Shown here: positions 43,546 through 51,260 of the stretch, piece by piece
How the letters are laid out: the number at the start of each line of letters is the position of its first letter
Numbering within the stretch: position 1 is the stretch's first letter
From: QQUD01 sp039029915
GTDB taxonomy: Bacteria; Chloroflexota; Anaerolineae; Promineifilales; Promineifilaceae
Length of the DNA stretch: 52,573 nt
Direction: 5' to 3'
NCBI GenBank assembly: GCA_039029915.1
Contig: JBCCFD010000004.1
Location: 1 to 52,573, forward strand
Notes under the pieces: model-generated
Told to the model about the DNA's origin: nothing
Database searches by the model: none
The model's input: only the letters and a program-made list of their open reading frames with translations
Position numbers and translations under genes: made by a program

Positions 43546-44151
43546 TTATCCGGTTGGAATGTTTACACCGTTGATGCATGTGGCTGCTCGTTCAGGACCA
43601 CGTTGTCGACGATAAGCCCTAATAAACTGCTCTACCCTTTCATCAGTGGCAGAGGTTAACTCTAGTTGACGGTCCCAAACAGTCATGACAATGGAGCTTG
43701 ATTGTCCAGGGTACGGGCTAAGCAGTAAATAATTGTCCCCTCTTACCGTATCCTCCAGCACAGCTATCTGATCAGCCGCCAAATCGGGGTGATAGGTAAT
43801 CCATACAGCGCCATGTTCCATAGAATGAATAGCAAATCCAGGGGCAACAGGTGAAGTATAAACGCCGCAATTTTGCCAGTTAGGCTGATGTGCTCCCCCC
43901 ATTGGCGGCAGTGGGTATTCTTCAAATGGGTATCTGATAGAGGCATCATGCTGATTAGATGGAGCAGCTGCTGTTCTCGTAACACCCTCAACCTCTTCAA
44001 GCCCTGAACGTCGGGCAATAGCAAAGACGATAATTCCAATTACAATGATTCCAGGGATGACCCATGTCCGAATCATGTTCATACGCTGCTGTCGAACTTT
44101 ATCTAAACGCCGTTGTTCTTTTTTACTGATTTTTTGAGTATTTTTAGCCAA
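43546..44151 (-). CDS. DUF3105 domain membrane-anchored protein
   Basis: A 201-residue protein with a basic N-terminus and one membrane helix at about 28-46. The external domain holds the DUF3105 pattern: YPLPPMGGAHQPNWQNCGVY, then HSMEHGAVWITYHPDL, then LLSPYPGQSSSIVMTVWDRQ, and a late Cys (ATCINGV). The conserved His and Cys residues suggest metal binding or redox, but the function of the family is unknown. A second member lies directly upstream, so the two are a tandem pair. Confidence 0.82.
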   Translation of the reverse strand: MAKNTQKISKKEQRRLDKVRQQRMNMIRTWVIPGIIVIGIIVFAIARRSGLEEVEGVTRTAAAPSNQHDASIRYPFEEYPLPPMGGAHQPNWQNCGVYTSPVAPGFAIHSMEHGAVWITYHPDLAADQIAVLEDTVRGDNYLLLSPYPGQSSSIVMTVWDRQLELTSATDERVEQFIRAYRRQRGPERAATCINGVNIPTG

Positions 44152-44202
44152 TTTTATTCTCCACGAATTAGTGTGAGTAATGATTTTTTTTGAATAATGA
44201 GA

Positions 44203-44775
44203 TCATTGGCCCGCAAGGTCAGACGTTCCTCGTAAGCAAGTGGCCCCCCGCTCAGGGGTAAATTCACTATTTTGATACCGGTTTAGAAAACGTTCCACTC
44301 GACGATCGTTGCCAGACTCCAATTCCAACTGAACTTGCCAAGCCGTTAAAACAACGGGACTCTTTAAATTGGGGTAAGGGCTAAGCAAAGCATATGATTC
44401 ATTACGGACTGCATCTTCAAGCGCTTCAATTTGCTCTTGCGGTAAATCAGGTTGATACGTGACCCAAACAGCCCCGTGTTCTAACGAGTGAAGCACGTGT
44501 TCAGATGAGATTGGATCATCATAAATACCACAGTTTTGCCATGTTGGATTGTGTAGTCCCCCTGGCGGGGGGAGGTCATAATCCTCAAATAGATACACTA
44601 AGTCTGAATCATGACCTCGCTCACGCTGACTAAACTGAACAACACCTTCAATTGGTGCAGGCCCACGCACATTAAGAAACAGCAATAAGCCCAAAAATGC
44701 AATTCCTAAGACAATGGAGCCAATAACGATAGGGTTTACGGCTGATGTGGCAGTAGCCACTTGTCTTCTTGTCAT
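44203..44775 (-). CDS. DUF3105 domain membrane-anchored protein
   Basis: A 190-residue paralogue of the next protein downstream. There is one membrane helix at about 16-36. The external domain has YDLPPPGGLHNPTWQNCGIY, HSLEHGAVWVTYQPDL and LLSPYPNLKSPVVLTAWQVQ, and a final Cys in ATCLRGT. The two copies keep the same His/Cys positions but have diverged elsewhere, so the duplication is old. Function unknown. Confidence 0.82.
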   Translation of the reverse strand: MTRRQVATATSAVNPIVIGSIVLGIAFLGLLLFLNVRGPAPIEGVVQFSQRERGHDSDLVYLFEDYDLPPPGGLHNPTWQNCGIYDDPISSEHVLHSLEHGAVWVTYQPDLPQEQIEALEDAVRNESYALLSPYPNLKSPVVLTAWQVQLELESGNDRRVERFLNRYQNSEFTPERGATCLRGTSDLAGQ

Positions 44776-44911
44776 TTTCTACTCCTTTCTCACAACAGGG
44801 GATGTATCACAAAAAGAAATTTGAAAGAAATTGTGATCAATTTGATTAACTCTGAGGGGCACAAAAACTTTTACAAAGCTGTTTTATTTCAAACACCTTC
44901 TTGTTCTCCAC

Positions 44912-45595
44912 TTACTCGGTTGCCATCGACTTCAACTTAGCGTAATTGAGCACTTTCACCCGTTTTCTACCAGTGTCAACCAAACCATCAGTTTTAAAAT
45001 CTTTTAATATTTGGGATACAGTCTCGCGATTAGTACCAAGCATTTCACTAAAATCTTCATGGGTATATCCCTTCACAAATCCTTTGCTGCCTTGTTGTTT
45101 ATCCAGCTCAATTAATAATGAAGCGAGTCGATAGGGTATGCTCTTGAAAGCTATTTCTCCAAGTCGTGATTCGATATCTTTTAATCGATGGCCAAGAGCT
45201 TGAACAAAACGGAAAGCAACACTAGGCTTTTCACGAATCAGACGCTCTACATCAACCCGACTCATGACACAAAAGACACACTCATTAACAGCCTCAGCAA
45301 ATGTGGAGTGTATGCCTTGACCAACCAATGACATTTCACCAAAAAATGATCCAGGGCCACAGGTAGAAACAATTATTTTTTTACCATTTGAAGAAATGTG
45401 GTATAGCTTTACAAACCCCTTCATGAGCAAATAAAGCAACTCCCCAGAATCATTAGGCATATAGAAAATCTTACCGGCTTTACAAGTAGCCAATGTCAAT
45501 TGTTGATTCAACTCAACGAGTTCTTCAGGGGATAAATCCATAAAAAGATTGATATTTGAAGGCCAACTGTGTTTTTTTACACTCAACTCCTGCAT
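44912..45595 (-). CDS. Crp/Fnr family transcription regulator
   Basis: A 227-residue regulator. The cyclic-nucleotide-binding fold includes GELLYLLMKGFVKLYHIS and GPGSFFGEMSLV. The winged-helix domain reads YTHEDFSEMLGTNRETVSQILKDFK. The phosphate-binding cassette is FFGEMSLV...STFAEA, close to a cAMP-type pocket. No four-Cys iron-sulfur cluster is evident. TATCACAAA-like sites lie both upstream (near 45657) and downstream (near 44804) of the gene and might be its own binding sites. The effector is unknown. Confidence 0.88.
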   Translation of the reverse strand: MQELSVKKHSWPSNINLFMDLSPEELVELNQQLTLATCKAGKIFYMPNDSGELLYLLMKGFVKLYHISSNGKKIIVSTCGPGSFFGEMSLVGQGIHSTFAEAVNECVFCVMSRVDVERLIREKPSVAFRFVQALGHRLKDIESRLGEIAFKSIPYRLASLLIELDKQQGSKGFVKGYTHEDFSEMLGTNRETVSQILKDFKTDGLVDTGRKRVKVLNYAKLKSMATE

Positions 45596-45710
45596 AAACG
45601 AGCTTTTTCCATCTATTAGTTTGATAGTTACATAGAATAAGACGCAAAATTGACCAAAGTATCACAAATCAATTTAGGTTATTCATACGGTGGAGTTGGC
45701 AAATAGCTGC

Positions 45711-45743
45711 AAAAAAGAAAAGAGCGCACTTTTCAGTGCGCTC
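45711..45743 (-). terminator. Intrinsic terminator of the ECF sigma/anti-sigma operon
   Basis: GAGCGCACT and AGTGCGCTC form a nine-pair stem with a TTTC loop at 45722-45743. On the minus strand it is followed by TTTTCTTTTTT. It lies about 150 bases after the anti-sigma stop. Confidence 0.8.
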
Positions 45744-45852
45744 AACTATCTATCTTCTAATGCTGTAAAAGCAGTTGGGAAGCCAAAACGTGGAGAAGCT
45801 CTTTACCAAGCATAACGTTGGTAACTATGAATCAATTGGCAAATTACTCAGC

Positions 45853-45968
45853 CTAATTGAAACGAAGTTCCTGCTTTGAATAAAACGGCGTCTATACACT
45901 TCGTTTCCTCGGGGTTCCAAAGCTTTTATCTAGTTGGGTTTTCAATTTAGAAACTTCGGAACGCTTAA
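45853..45968 (-). repeat. MITE-like ~116-bp palindromic repeat, copy D
   Basis: The left end is decayed (CTAATTGAAACGAAGTTCC) and the right end reads GGAACGCTTAA. The core is CCTCGGGG. It overlaps the last ~77 bases of the anti-sigma-like gene, so the gene's final codons and stop lie inside the repeat. Confidence 0.78.
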
Positions 45969-46404
45969 AAAATGGCGGAATTTTTATTTCAGGCAGCACC
46001 TTAGACGTGATTTTAATCTTATTCCCAATCAAAGACGGGAGGCTTGATGGCATCACACTTTCGGTTTTAAACACGATTATTTCGTCCTTCTGCTTGATGA
46101 TTGCATCGGACCAGTCACTCACCACACTTAGACCGCCTAAGGCTTCATCCGCGCCGAATTCAATACCATTCAGTGAAAAAAGCTTGGTGCAGGCCGCACG
46201 AACGGACGGTGAAAAAATAAAACTTAAGGCAAAAAGAATCACGATAATAGATACGCCAACAAGTGCCAATCGCCACCTTGGGCTGTTTCTTAAAAAGTGG
46301 GTCAGCTTATTTCGTCTTGGCTGATTGATATCTTGGAAAAGCGTCTCGACGAATTCTGGGTCAGGCCGTTTGCGGTGCTTTTTTAAAAAATTATCGTCAC
46401 TCAT
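45892..46404 (-). CDS. Putative anti-sigma factor (single-pass membrane protein)
   Basis: A 170-residue protein coupled to the ECF sigma gene by a four-base overlap. A charged cytoplasmic part (1-45) precedes one membrane helix at about 48-68 and an external tail. No zinc HxxxCxxC motif is present. Position, topology and coupling support an anti-sigma role; there is no sequence proof. The last ~25 residues (FKRSEVSKLKTQLDKSFG and beyond) are encoded inside repeat copy D. The original C-terminus has therefore been replaced or extended by the repeat. Confidence 0.65.
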   Translation of the reverse strand: MSDDNFLKKHRKRPDPEFVETLFQDINQPRRNKLTHFLRNSPRWRLALVGVSIIVILFALSFIFSPSVRAACTKLFSLNGIEFGADEALGGLSVVSDWSDAIIKQKDEIIVFKTESVMPSSLPSLIGNKIKITSKVLPEIKIPPFFKRSEVSKLKTQLDKSFGTPRKRSV

Positions 46405-46934
46405 GGGGCTTGCTCCATCTGGGCACGCAGTTTTCGAATAGTGCGATGTAAAATCGAACCCACATTTGACTCGCTCAAACTGAGCTGTTGTGCAATTTGT
46501 CGATTAGTCAGATCGGCACCGTACTTTAGGGTAATAATTTCACGCTCTCGTTCAGGCAGCCGCTGGATAAAGTGAACAAGTCGACCAAATTCAATTTGCT
46601 GGGCGACAGTGTCTGAAACGTTTTCGGCCGCCGCGACTTCGCTGACAGATTCAATAGCCACAAGTAATGGTTGCTTCCGAAAATAGTCATTGGCAACATT
46701 ACGGGCAATCGCATAAAGCCAGCCCACAAATACCTGCTCATCACCACGAAACTGGTTTCTCCGCTTCCATGCTTTCTCAAACACAGTTGCAGTCAAATCT
46801 TGTGCCACCTGATCATTGCCTGTACGGTAACGAAAAAAGTTAAACACACGCCCAATATGCTCTTTATATTGAGCATTCCAATCAATTGCTTCGGTAGAGG
46901 GGGTTGATGCTTTTAACGATAGCACAATACTCAT
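46401..46934 (-). CDS. ECF RNA polymerase sigma factor
   Basis: A 177-residue sigma-70 family factor of the ECF group. Region 2 reads VFNFFRYRTGNDQVAQDLTA and VFVGWLYAIARNVANDYFRK. Region 4 reads RLPEREREIITLKYGADLTNRQIAQQL, followed by SESNVGSILHRTIRKLR. It directs polymerase to its regulon when its anti-sigma partner is inactivated. It overlaps the putative anti-sigma gene. The signal is unknown. Confidence 0.92.
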   Translation of the reverse strand: MSIVLSLKASTPSTEAIDWNAQYKEHIGRVFNFFRYRTGNDQVAQDLTATVFEKAWKRRNQFRGDEQVFVGWLYAIARNVANDYFRKQPLLVAIESVSEVAAAENVSDTVAQQIEFGRLVHFIQRLPEREREIITLKYGADLTNRQIAQQLSLSESNVGSILHRTIRKLRAQMEQAP

Positions 46935-47292
46935 TTCACCAGGGAAGACGCAGGTTGAATCGATATTGCATTCCAGATAAGGCGAGGAGCCAATATCAAC
47001 TCGATTATTGAAGCTTGGTTCGAGCTAAATAGACTTCCAATATAACGTGGAGATTTTAGATTAATAGGAAATCGGATGTTCATGACGAATCGTATAGCTT
47101 TTATAACCGTAATCATAAGAGGCGATATGATAACTCATCTCACAATTGTCCCTTAGCTCTATTCCTGCTCTATTAATCTGTTGCCGAACTCAAGCCATCT
47201 CTTTCTTAGTCTATGCAATTACAAGATTTGGCGTTATCAACTTGCTTCAACACTGAAATTGATCAAATCTATCAAAATATATTTAGCTCTAC
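46935..47292. other. Intergenic gap upstream of the ECF sigma gene
   Basis: A 358-base gap between the copper-family gene stop and the sigma gene start. No protein, RNA or clear terminator was found. The sigma-gene promoter must lie near 46940-47050, but no match was certain. The end near 47250-47280 is AT-rich. Confidence 0.4.
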
Positions 47293-49620
47293 TTAGCTAT
47301 CGCCAAACGAATTGGAAGACGCTCCTAAGCTGCTAAGGCGTCGAATATAGTTAACGAGATGCCACGCTTCTTCCCTAGAAATTCGATCTTCAAAGGCGGG
47401 CATTGCGGTATCTTCTTTCCCTTGCAGTATCCAAAAGAAGAGATCACCGTCTGTGTGTGTGGCGGTATGCCCGTCTGTAAAATCTACGGGTGGCGGGTTG
47501 AGGTTAATGGCGGCAGGGCCATCGGCACGCCCCTCGACACCATGGCAGGGCACGCAGTTTTCGGTGTAAAGCTCTTGGCCAATTGCGATCGATGCTGCGT
47601 CAGGCAGAATAGGGTTTGTGGCAAACTTAGCGGGTGTGTATTCAACATCAAAAAAGTTAATAATGTGCGTTGTTCCAAACCAAAACGCAATCAGGCTCAC
47701 AGCCAACATTGGAATCAGTTGCCATTCAGCTCTTGACGCTCGAGTCGCGATGTATCCCCATAAAATGGCGAAAAGGATCATGGCAAGACCTGATCCTCCT
47801 GAACCCAATAAGGTCATGAGCTTAGCAAAATCTTCTAGTGGGTTTAACCCTTCATCAAGAGGACGAATATTGCCGCCGATACCGGCTTCGAGTCGGAATG
47901 GGGCAAACGAATCGTAAACGCCTGGTCGACGCACAGATATTTCTACTTGCCAATTGCCAATCAGGCTAATGTAACTGCCATTAACAACATAACGGCCGTC
48001 TCCCACACGCTCTGCCATCGTATCTGCTGCGCCCACAGATTGGCCTAAAAAGGTATAGCGCACCCCAACTTCGGCATCTTCTGGAATCGGCTCACCATTT
48101 GGCTCCAAAATTTCAATTTCAAATTCGTTTTCACCAATAAGGGCAGGCTTAATTTCAAGCGTGTAATCGAGCTCATCAATAACGGCCGTTATCGTCGTTT
48201 GACCCGGTGCATCAGACAGCAATGGAGCATCTGCTCCGCGCTGTAAATCAGTAATAAACCCGGCCAGTACAATAATGGCAACCGCAATCAGTAGCTCGAA
48301 GCGAATCACATTGTTAAATCGGTTAATGAGCTTGGCGCTTTCCTCAAATAAGGCGTCATCATACAGTCGACTTAGGCGGGGTTTGAGGAACATCAAGTTG
48401 ATCCAAGCCAAAAGCCCAACCACTAACGACAACAAGATTTTGTAAACGAGTGCTAAACCGTATGCCGTGCCAACCAACAAGGTCCAGCTGCCAATATGCC
48501 GCCAAGCAAGGTAAACACCGCTAGCCGTCAAAATACCGACACAAATAGCGGCCAGCGCCGAAAAATTGAGAATTAAACTTAAGCTAAGCCAGCTTTTAAT
48601 CTCTGCTTTTAATTGCCGCGACTGCCAAAAAGCAATGACGAGATAGAACAGGCCTCCGATCCATATCGTGGCCGCCAGAACGTGCGCCCAATCAATCAAA
48701 ATAGCCTGGAGCGTCATCTCAGTTGAAGCGGCGCTGTGGCTAACTAGCGCATTTGTCAACGTCAAGCCAAAGGCTAAAATTAACCCAGTCCACCATTCCC
48801 AGCCCCGCAATTCATACCGATCGTCTGTTAGGTTGATAAAGGTTGAGAGGTTGAAGTGGGTTAAAGCAACTAGAAAGAATCGAATGAGCCAAACGCGCCC
48901 AAACTGAGTACCTAACCAAATGCTCAAATTATTAATTTCGATAAGTGAATAGGTGCTATTTTGATCAACAAAAATCAAAATGAGGGCAACAAAAAGCAAA
49001 AAGACGCCGACATTCGCTAAGCGGACACCCATTTTAGCGGTGGCCATATCAAGCGCTTCTTCTTCTGGTTCAAGCTCGACATCATCAAATATTGGGTTCC
49101 AGACGATAAGGCGGAAAACAAAAAGTCCCATAATCAAGATGATGCCTAATAAAAATACCCATCTGGCTGTTGCACTTAATATTGAGAGCTGTGCCGAGAC
49201 GGTCACATCGTCAGAAACGGCCGTTAATTCAGTATCCCCAACACCAAAGGAGAAGGTGCCCGCTGTTGTATGACCATCCACACTCGACAGCACCTGCCAG
49301 CTAACTAAATAAGCTCCGTCCTTCAATGGTTCAGGAATTAAAATTCTAAGCGTTGTGTTCTCAGCATCAACAGGCTCAACGAGCGTTGTCTCTACGCGTT
49401 CGCCAGCTTGGGACAGTAACCGAATTTGGCTAAGGGTCGGCACCACCGGCTCATTAAATTCAATAAGCACTTCAGTCGGCGACACTTCCAATATTTGATT
49501 AGGCCGTGGTTCTGACTCAACCGGCACAGCGTGCGCTGCGGCTGACTGAACCGTCAGCACAAGAAAAAGAAGCGCCACGCCAAAGCCGGCAAGGCGAAGA
49601 AGCTTGCTCATTTGAGGCAT
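47293..49620 (-). CDS. CopC-CopD-type membrane protein with YtkA-like domain and cytochrome c
   Basis: A 775-residue fusion. A signal peptide ends in AAA, leaving H30 as the first mature residue, the classic CopC copper ligand; D115 and H117 (SVDGHTTAG) complete a CopC domain up to about 130. A CopD-type membrane domain of about eight helices (150-450) follows. Next is a beta domain like YtkA/FixH (about 480-590), three more helices (about 610-670), and a cytochrome c domain with C689-x2-C692-H693 and a likely axial Met740 in TAMPAF. It probably handles copper and electrons at the outer face of the membrane, for example in oxidase assembly. The full order is unusual. Confidence 0.83.
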   Translation of the reverse strand: MPQMSKLLRLAGFGVALLFLVLTVQSAAAHAVPVESEPRPNQILEVSPTEVLIEFNEPVVPTLSQIRLLSQAGERVETTLVEPVDAENTTLRILIPEPLKDGAYLVSWQVLSSVDGHTTAGTFSFGVGDTELTAVSDDVTVSAQLSILSATARWVFLLGIILIMGLFVFRLIVWNPIFDDVELEPEEEALDMATAKMGVRLANVGVFLLFVALILIFVDQNSTYSLIEINNLSIWLGTQFGRVWLIRFFLVALTHFNLSTFINLTDDRYELRGWEWWTGLILAFGLTLTNALVSHSAASTEMTLQAILIDWAHVLAATIWIGGLFYLVIAFWQSRQLKAEIKSWLSLSLILNFSALAAICVGILTASGVYLAWRHIGSWTLLVGTAYGLALVYKILLSLVVGLLAWINLMFLKPRLSRLYDDALFEESAKLINRFNNVIRFELLIAVAIIVLAGFITDLQRGADAPLLSDAPGQTTITAVIDELDYTLEIKPALIGENEFEIEILEPNGEPIPEDAEVGVRYTFLGQSVGAADTMAERVGDGRYVVNGSYISLIGNWQVEISVRRPGVYDSFAPFRLEAGIGGNIRPLDEGLNPLEDFAKLMTLLGSGGSGLAMILFAILWGYIATRASRAEWQLIPMLAVSLIAFWFGTTHIINFFDVEYTPAKFATNPILPDAASIAIGQELYTENCVPCHGVEGRADGPAAINLNPPPVDFTDGHTATHTDGDLFFWILQGKEDTAMPAFEDRISREEAWHLVNYIRRLSSLGASSNSFGDS

Positions 49621-49624
49621 TACT

Positions 49625-50203
49625 TTATTTCTTTCTGATCCCTAATGCGCCCAGCACCGTACCAATCAAGCCAATAGCGATGCCAAAGTAGGAGAACAAA
49701 CGAGCAGAGCGTAGCTCAGTTTCCAACAAATCAATACGAGCCTCAAGCTCAAAAGCATCTGGCACGGGTTCCGGGAATTGAATGCGGGATGCTGGGAGCA
49801 CCTCTTCGGGGGCAATAATTTCATCAATTTCAAACCCATTGATGTTACCAAACAAACGAACATTATACTGCCCACGAATCGTAGGAAACACTTCAGCCGT
49901 ATAAAAACCCGGTATTTCAGTGGGGTTAATATTAGAACGGAACGAAGAACCAGCGTACACTAATTCTAAGTCTAAGGTTGCTTCAACTCCCTCAACCGGA
50001 ATATCATCTTCGGAAATATCAACAATCAAGGCGTTGCGTTCGCCAACAATAACCGGCTCTTCAAGCCACCCAACAATGACAACATAAGGGCCAAGCTCCA
50101 CACGGGTATGGGCATGAACGAGGCTCGCTGTTGAAAATATGAGTAGCAACATTGCTACGAAAAGGCACAGGTGAAAACTTTTCTTTCTTAACGATTTAAA
50201 CAT
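49625..50203 (-). CDS. YtkA/FixH-like exported membrane-anchored protein
   Basis: A 192-residue protein. The signal peptide ends VHAH, so His is near the mature N-terminus as in copper proteins. A beta-sandwich domain (about 35-135) includes IVGWLEEPVIVGERNALIVDI and PGFYTAEVFPTIRGQYNVRLFG. A short coiled coil (145-165) and a C-terminal helix (about 168-188) follow, ending with a basic IRKK tail. It starts an operon with the CopC-CopD-cytochrome protein four bases later and probably shares its pathway. Confidence 0.78.
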   Translation of the reverse strand: MFKSLRKKSFHLCLFVAMLLLIFSTASLVHAHTRVELGPYVVIVGWLEEPVIVGERNALIVDISEDDIPVEGVEATLDLELVYAGSSFRSNINPTEIPGFYTAEVFPTIRGQYNVRLFGNINGFEIDEIIAPEEVLPASRIQFPEPVPDAFELEARIDLLETELRSARLFSYFGIAIGLIGTVLGALGIRKK

Positions 50204-50434
50204 AAAAACTTTTATTCCACTCTTTTTATGTAATTCACAAACTTTCAGATTGGTTCAATTATTATGTGATTTACCTTACACCTATTTTATCAAATCACAG
50301 GTCGTTTAGGCGTCATTCATTCATTTTTATTCATCTTGCTCATAATATCAAGGGGAAGGGCATGAAAAAGTAGCAAACAAAAATAACGTGCTTAGATCAT
50401 CGAAGTTAGGCAAATGTCATCCCCTCCAAATAAA

Positions 50435-50464
50435 AAAAAGCTACCCAAATAAAGGTAGCTTTTT
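50435..50464. terminator. Intrinsic terminator with poly-A/poly-T flanks
   Basis: AAAAGCTACC and GGTAGCTTTT pair around an eight-base AT loop. On the minus strand eight T residues follow, and on the plus strand five T. It is probably the main terminator of the small membrane protein gene at 50587. Confidence 0.75.
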
Positions 50465-50510
50465 GCTAGAAAAAGTTTATTTTTACAATTATAGTTTATT
50501 GAAGAGCAAA

Positions 50511-50528
50511 AGTTCCTACGCAGGAACT
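50511..50528. other. Short perfect hairpin
   Basis: AGTTCCT and AGGAACT pair around the tetraloop ACGC. It is one of three hairpins in tandem between the YtkA-like gene and the small membrane protein gene. Confidence 0.45.
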
Positions 50529-50560
50529 CCTATCAATCAATTTTTAAAACAACATCTTAT

Positions 50561-50581
50561 CGTCAGTTAAGATAACTGACG
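50561..50581. other. Short perfect hairpin next to a stop codon
   Basis: CGTCAGTT and AACTGACG pair around AAGAT, five bases after the stop of the small membrane protein on the minus strand. It may be a first terminator or an mRNA-stabilising stem. Confidence 0.45.
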
Positions 50582-50586
50582 CCCAC

Positions 50587-50802
50587 TCAGGCTTGTGAAG
50601 CAGGTTCCAAGCTGAGCTCTGGAACATATTCGTAGGCTTCTTCCCAAACTTCAGTTTCGCTTATACGAGAAGAAAGGGCGCAGGCCGCCACAACGAATGT
50701 AGAGGCAATAAAAGATAAAGTGAAAAAACCGATTAAAATGATCATTGCTTGGCTCCCTAGATAATAGTATGGCAGTGAACTTGTCAGCAAATCATAAAAC
50801 AT
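50587..50802 (-). CDS. Small single-helix membrane protein
   Basis: A 71-residue protein from the ATG at 50802, which has GAGG five bases before it. An upstream in-frame start would read through two copies of a 12-base direct repeat and is rejected. One hydrophobic helix spans about residues 19-43. The C-terminal tail is acidic (SETEVWEEAYEYVPELSLEPASQ). The family is unknown. It stands alone, flanked by several hairpins. Confidence 0.6.
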   Translation of the reverse strand: MFYDLLTSSLPYYYLGSQAMIILIGFFTLSFIASTFVVAACALSSRISETEVWEEAYEYVPELSLEPASQA

Positions 50803-50820
50803 AAGAACCTCAACGTCTTT

Positions 50821-50846
50821 AGTACTTCTCGGACAGTACTTCTCGG
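50821..50846. repeat. Direct repeat upstream of the small membrane protein
   Basis: AGTACTTCTCGG occurs twice, two bases apart (50821-50832 and 50835-50846). The 14-base period, just before the ribosome site, suggests an operator or a recent small duplication in the leader. Confidence 0.5.
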
Positions 50847-51260
50847 GTCTGACCACTCTGACGATTTGCGTGAATTGTAATTTTTTCTGTAAGTTTATAG
50901 TGAACTAGGGGTATTGGGTATAAACAGTCTATCACTATTTCTTATATTTACAAATGCTTCACGCACGTTAGTGAACTTTTTTCACCAATAGCCATACTTT
51001 ATGAGTTTAAAATGCTTCTCTCAAGCACTCAAGTGCGTTCAGACCGGTATTTAGGCTCATTTAACGTCAAAATTGGAGGGGTCTTCACGCAATTTTCACG
51101 TTGTAACCAGCAATGCAAGGTGTGCAAGCTATAGATGTAAGGCTAAATTTTTCGAGCTCTGGCAGTGTAGAATATGCCATATCGAGCAAAAGATTGTGAT
51201 AAAATGGGTCAGATCTTTTGACGCCCAAACAATAAACACACATGTGGAGTTTCTAATCAA
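50847..51260. other. Intergenic gap before the right-hand methyltransferase
   Basis: About 410 bases with no convincing gene. A 63-codon frame at 51073 ends into the methyltransferase start and has no family features, so I do not call it. The promoter of the small membrane protein is expected near 50860-50930 on the minus strand, and that of the methyltransferase near 51180-51230; neither could be fixed. Confidence 0.45.
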
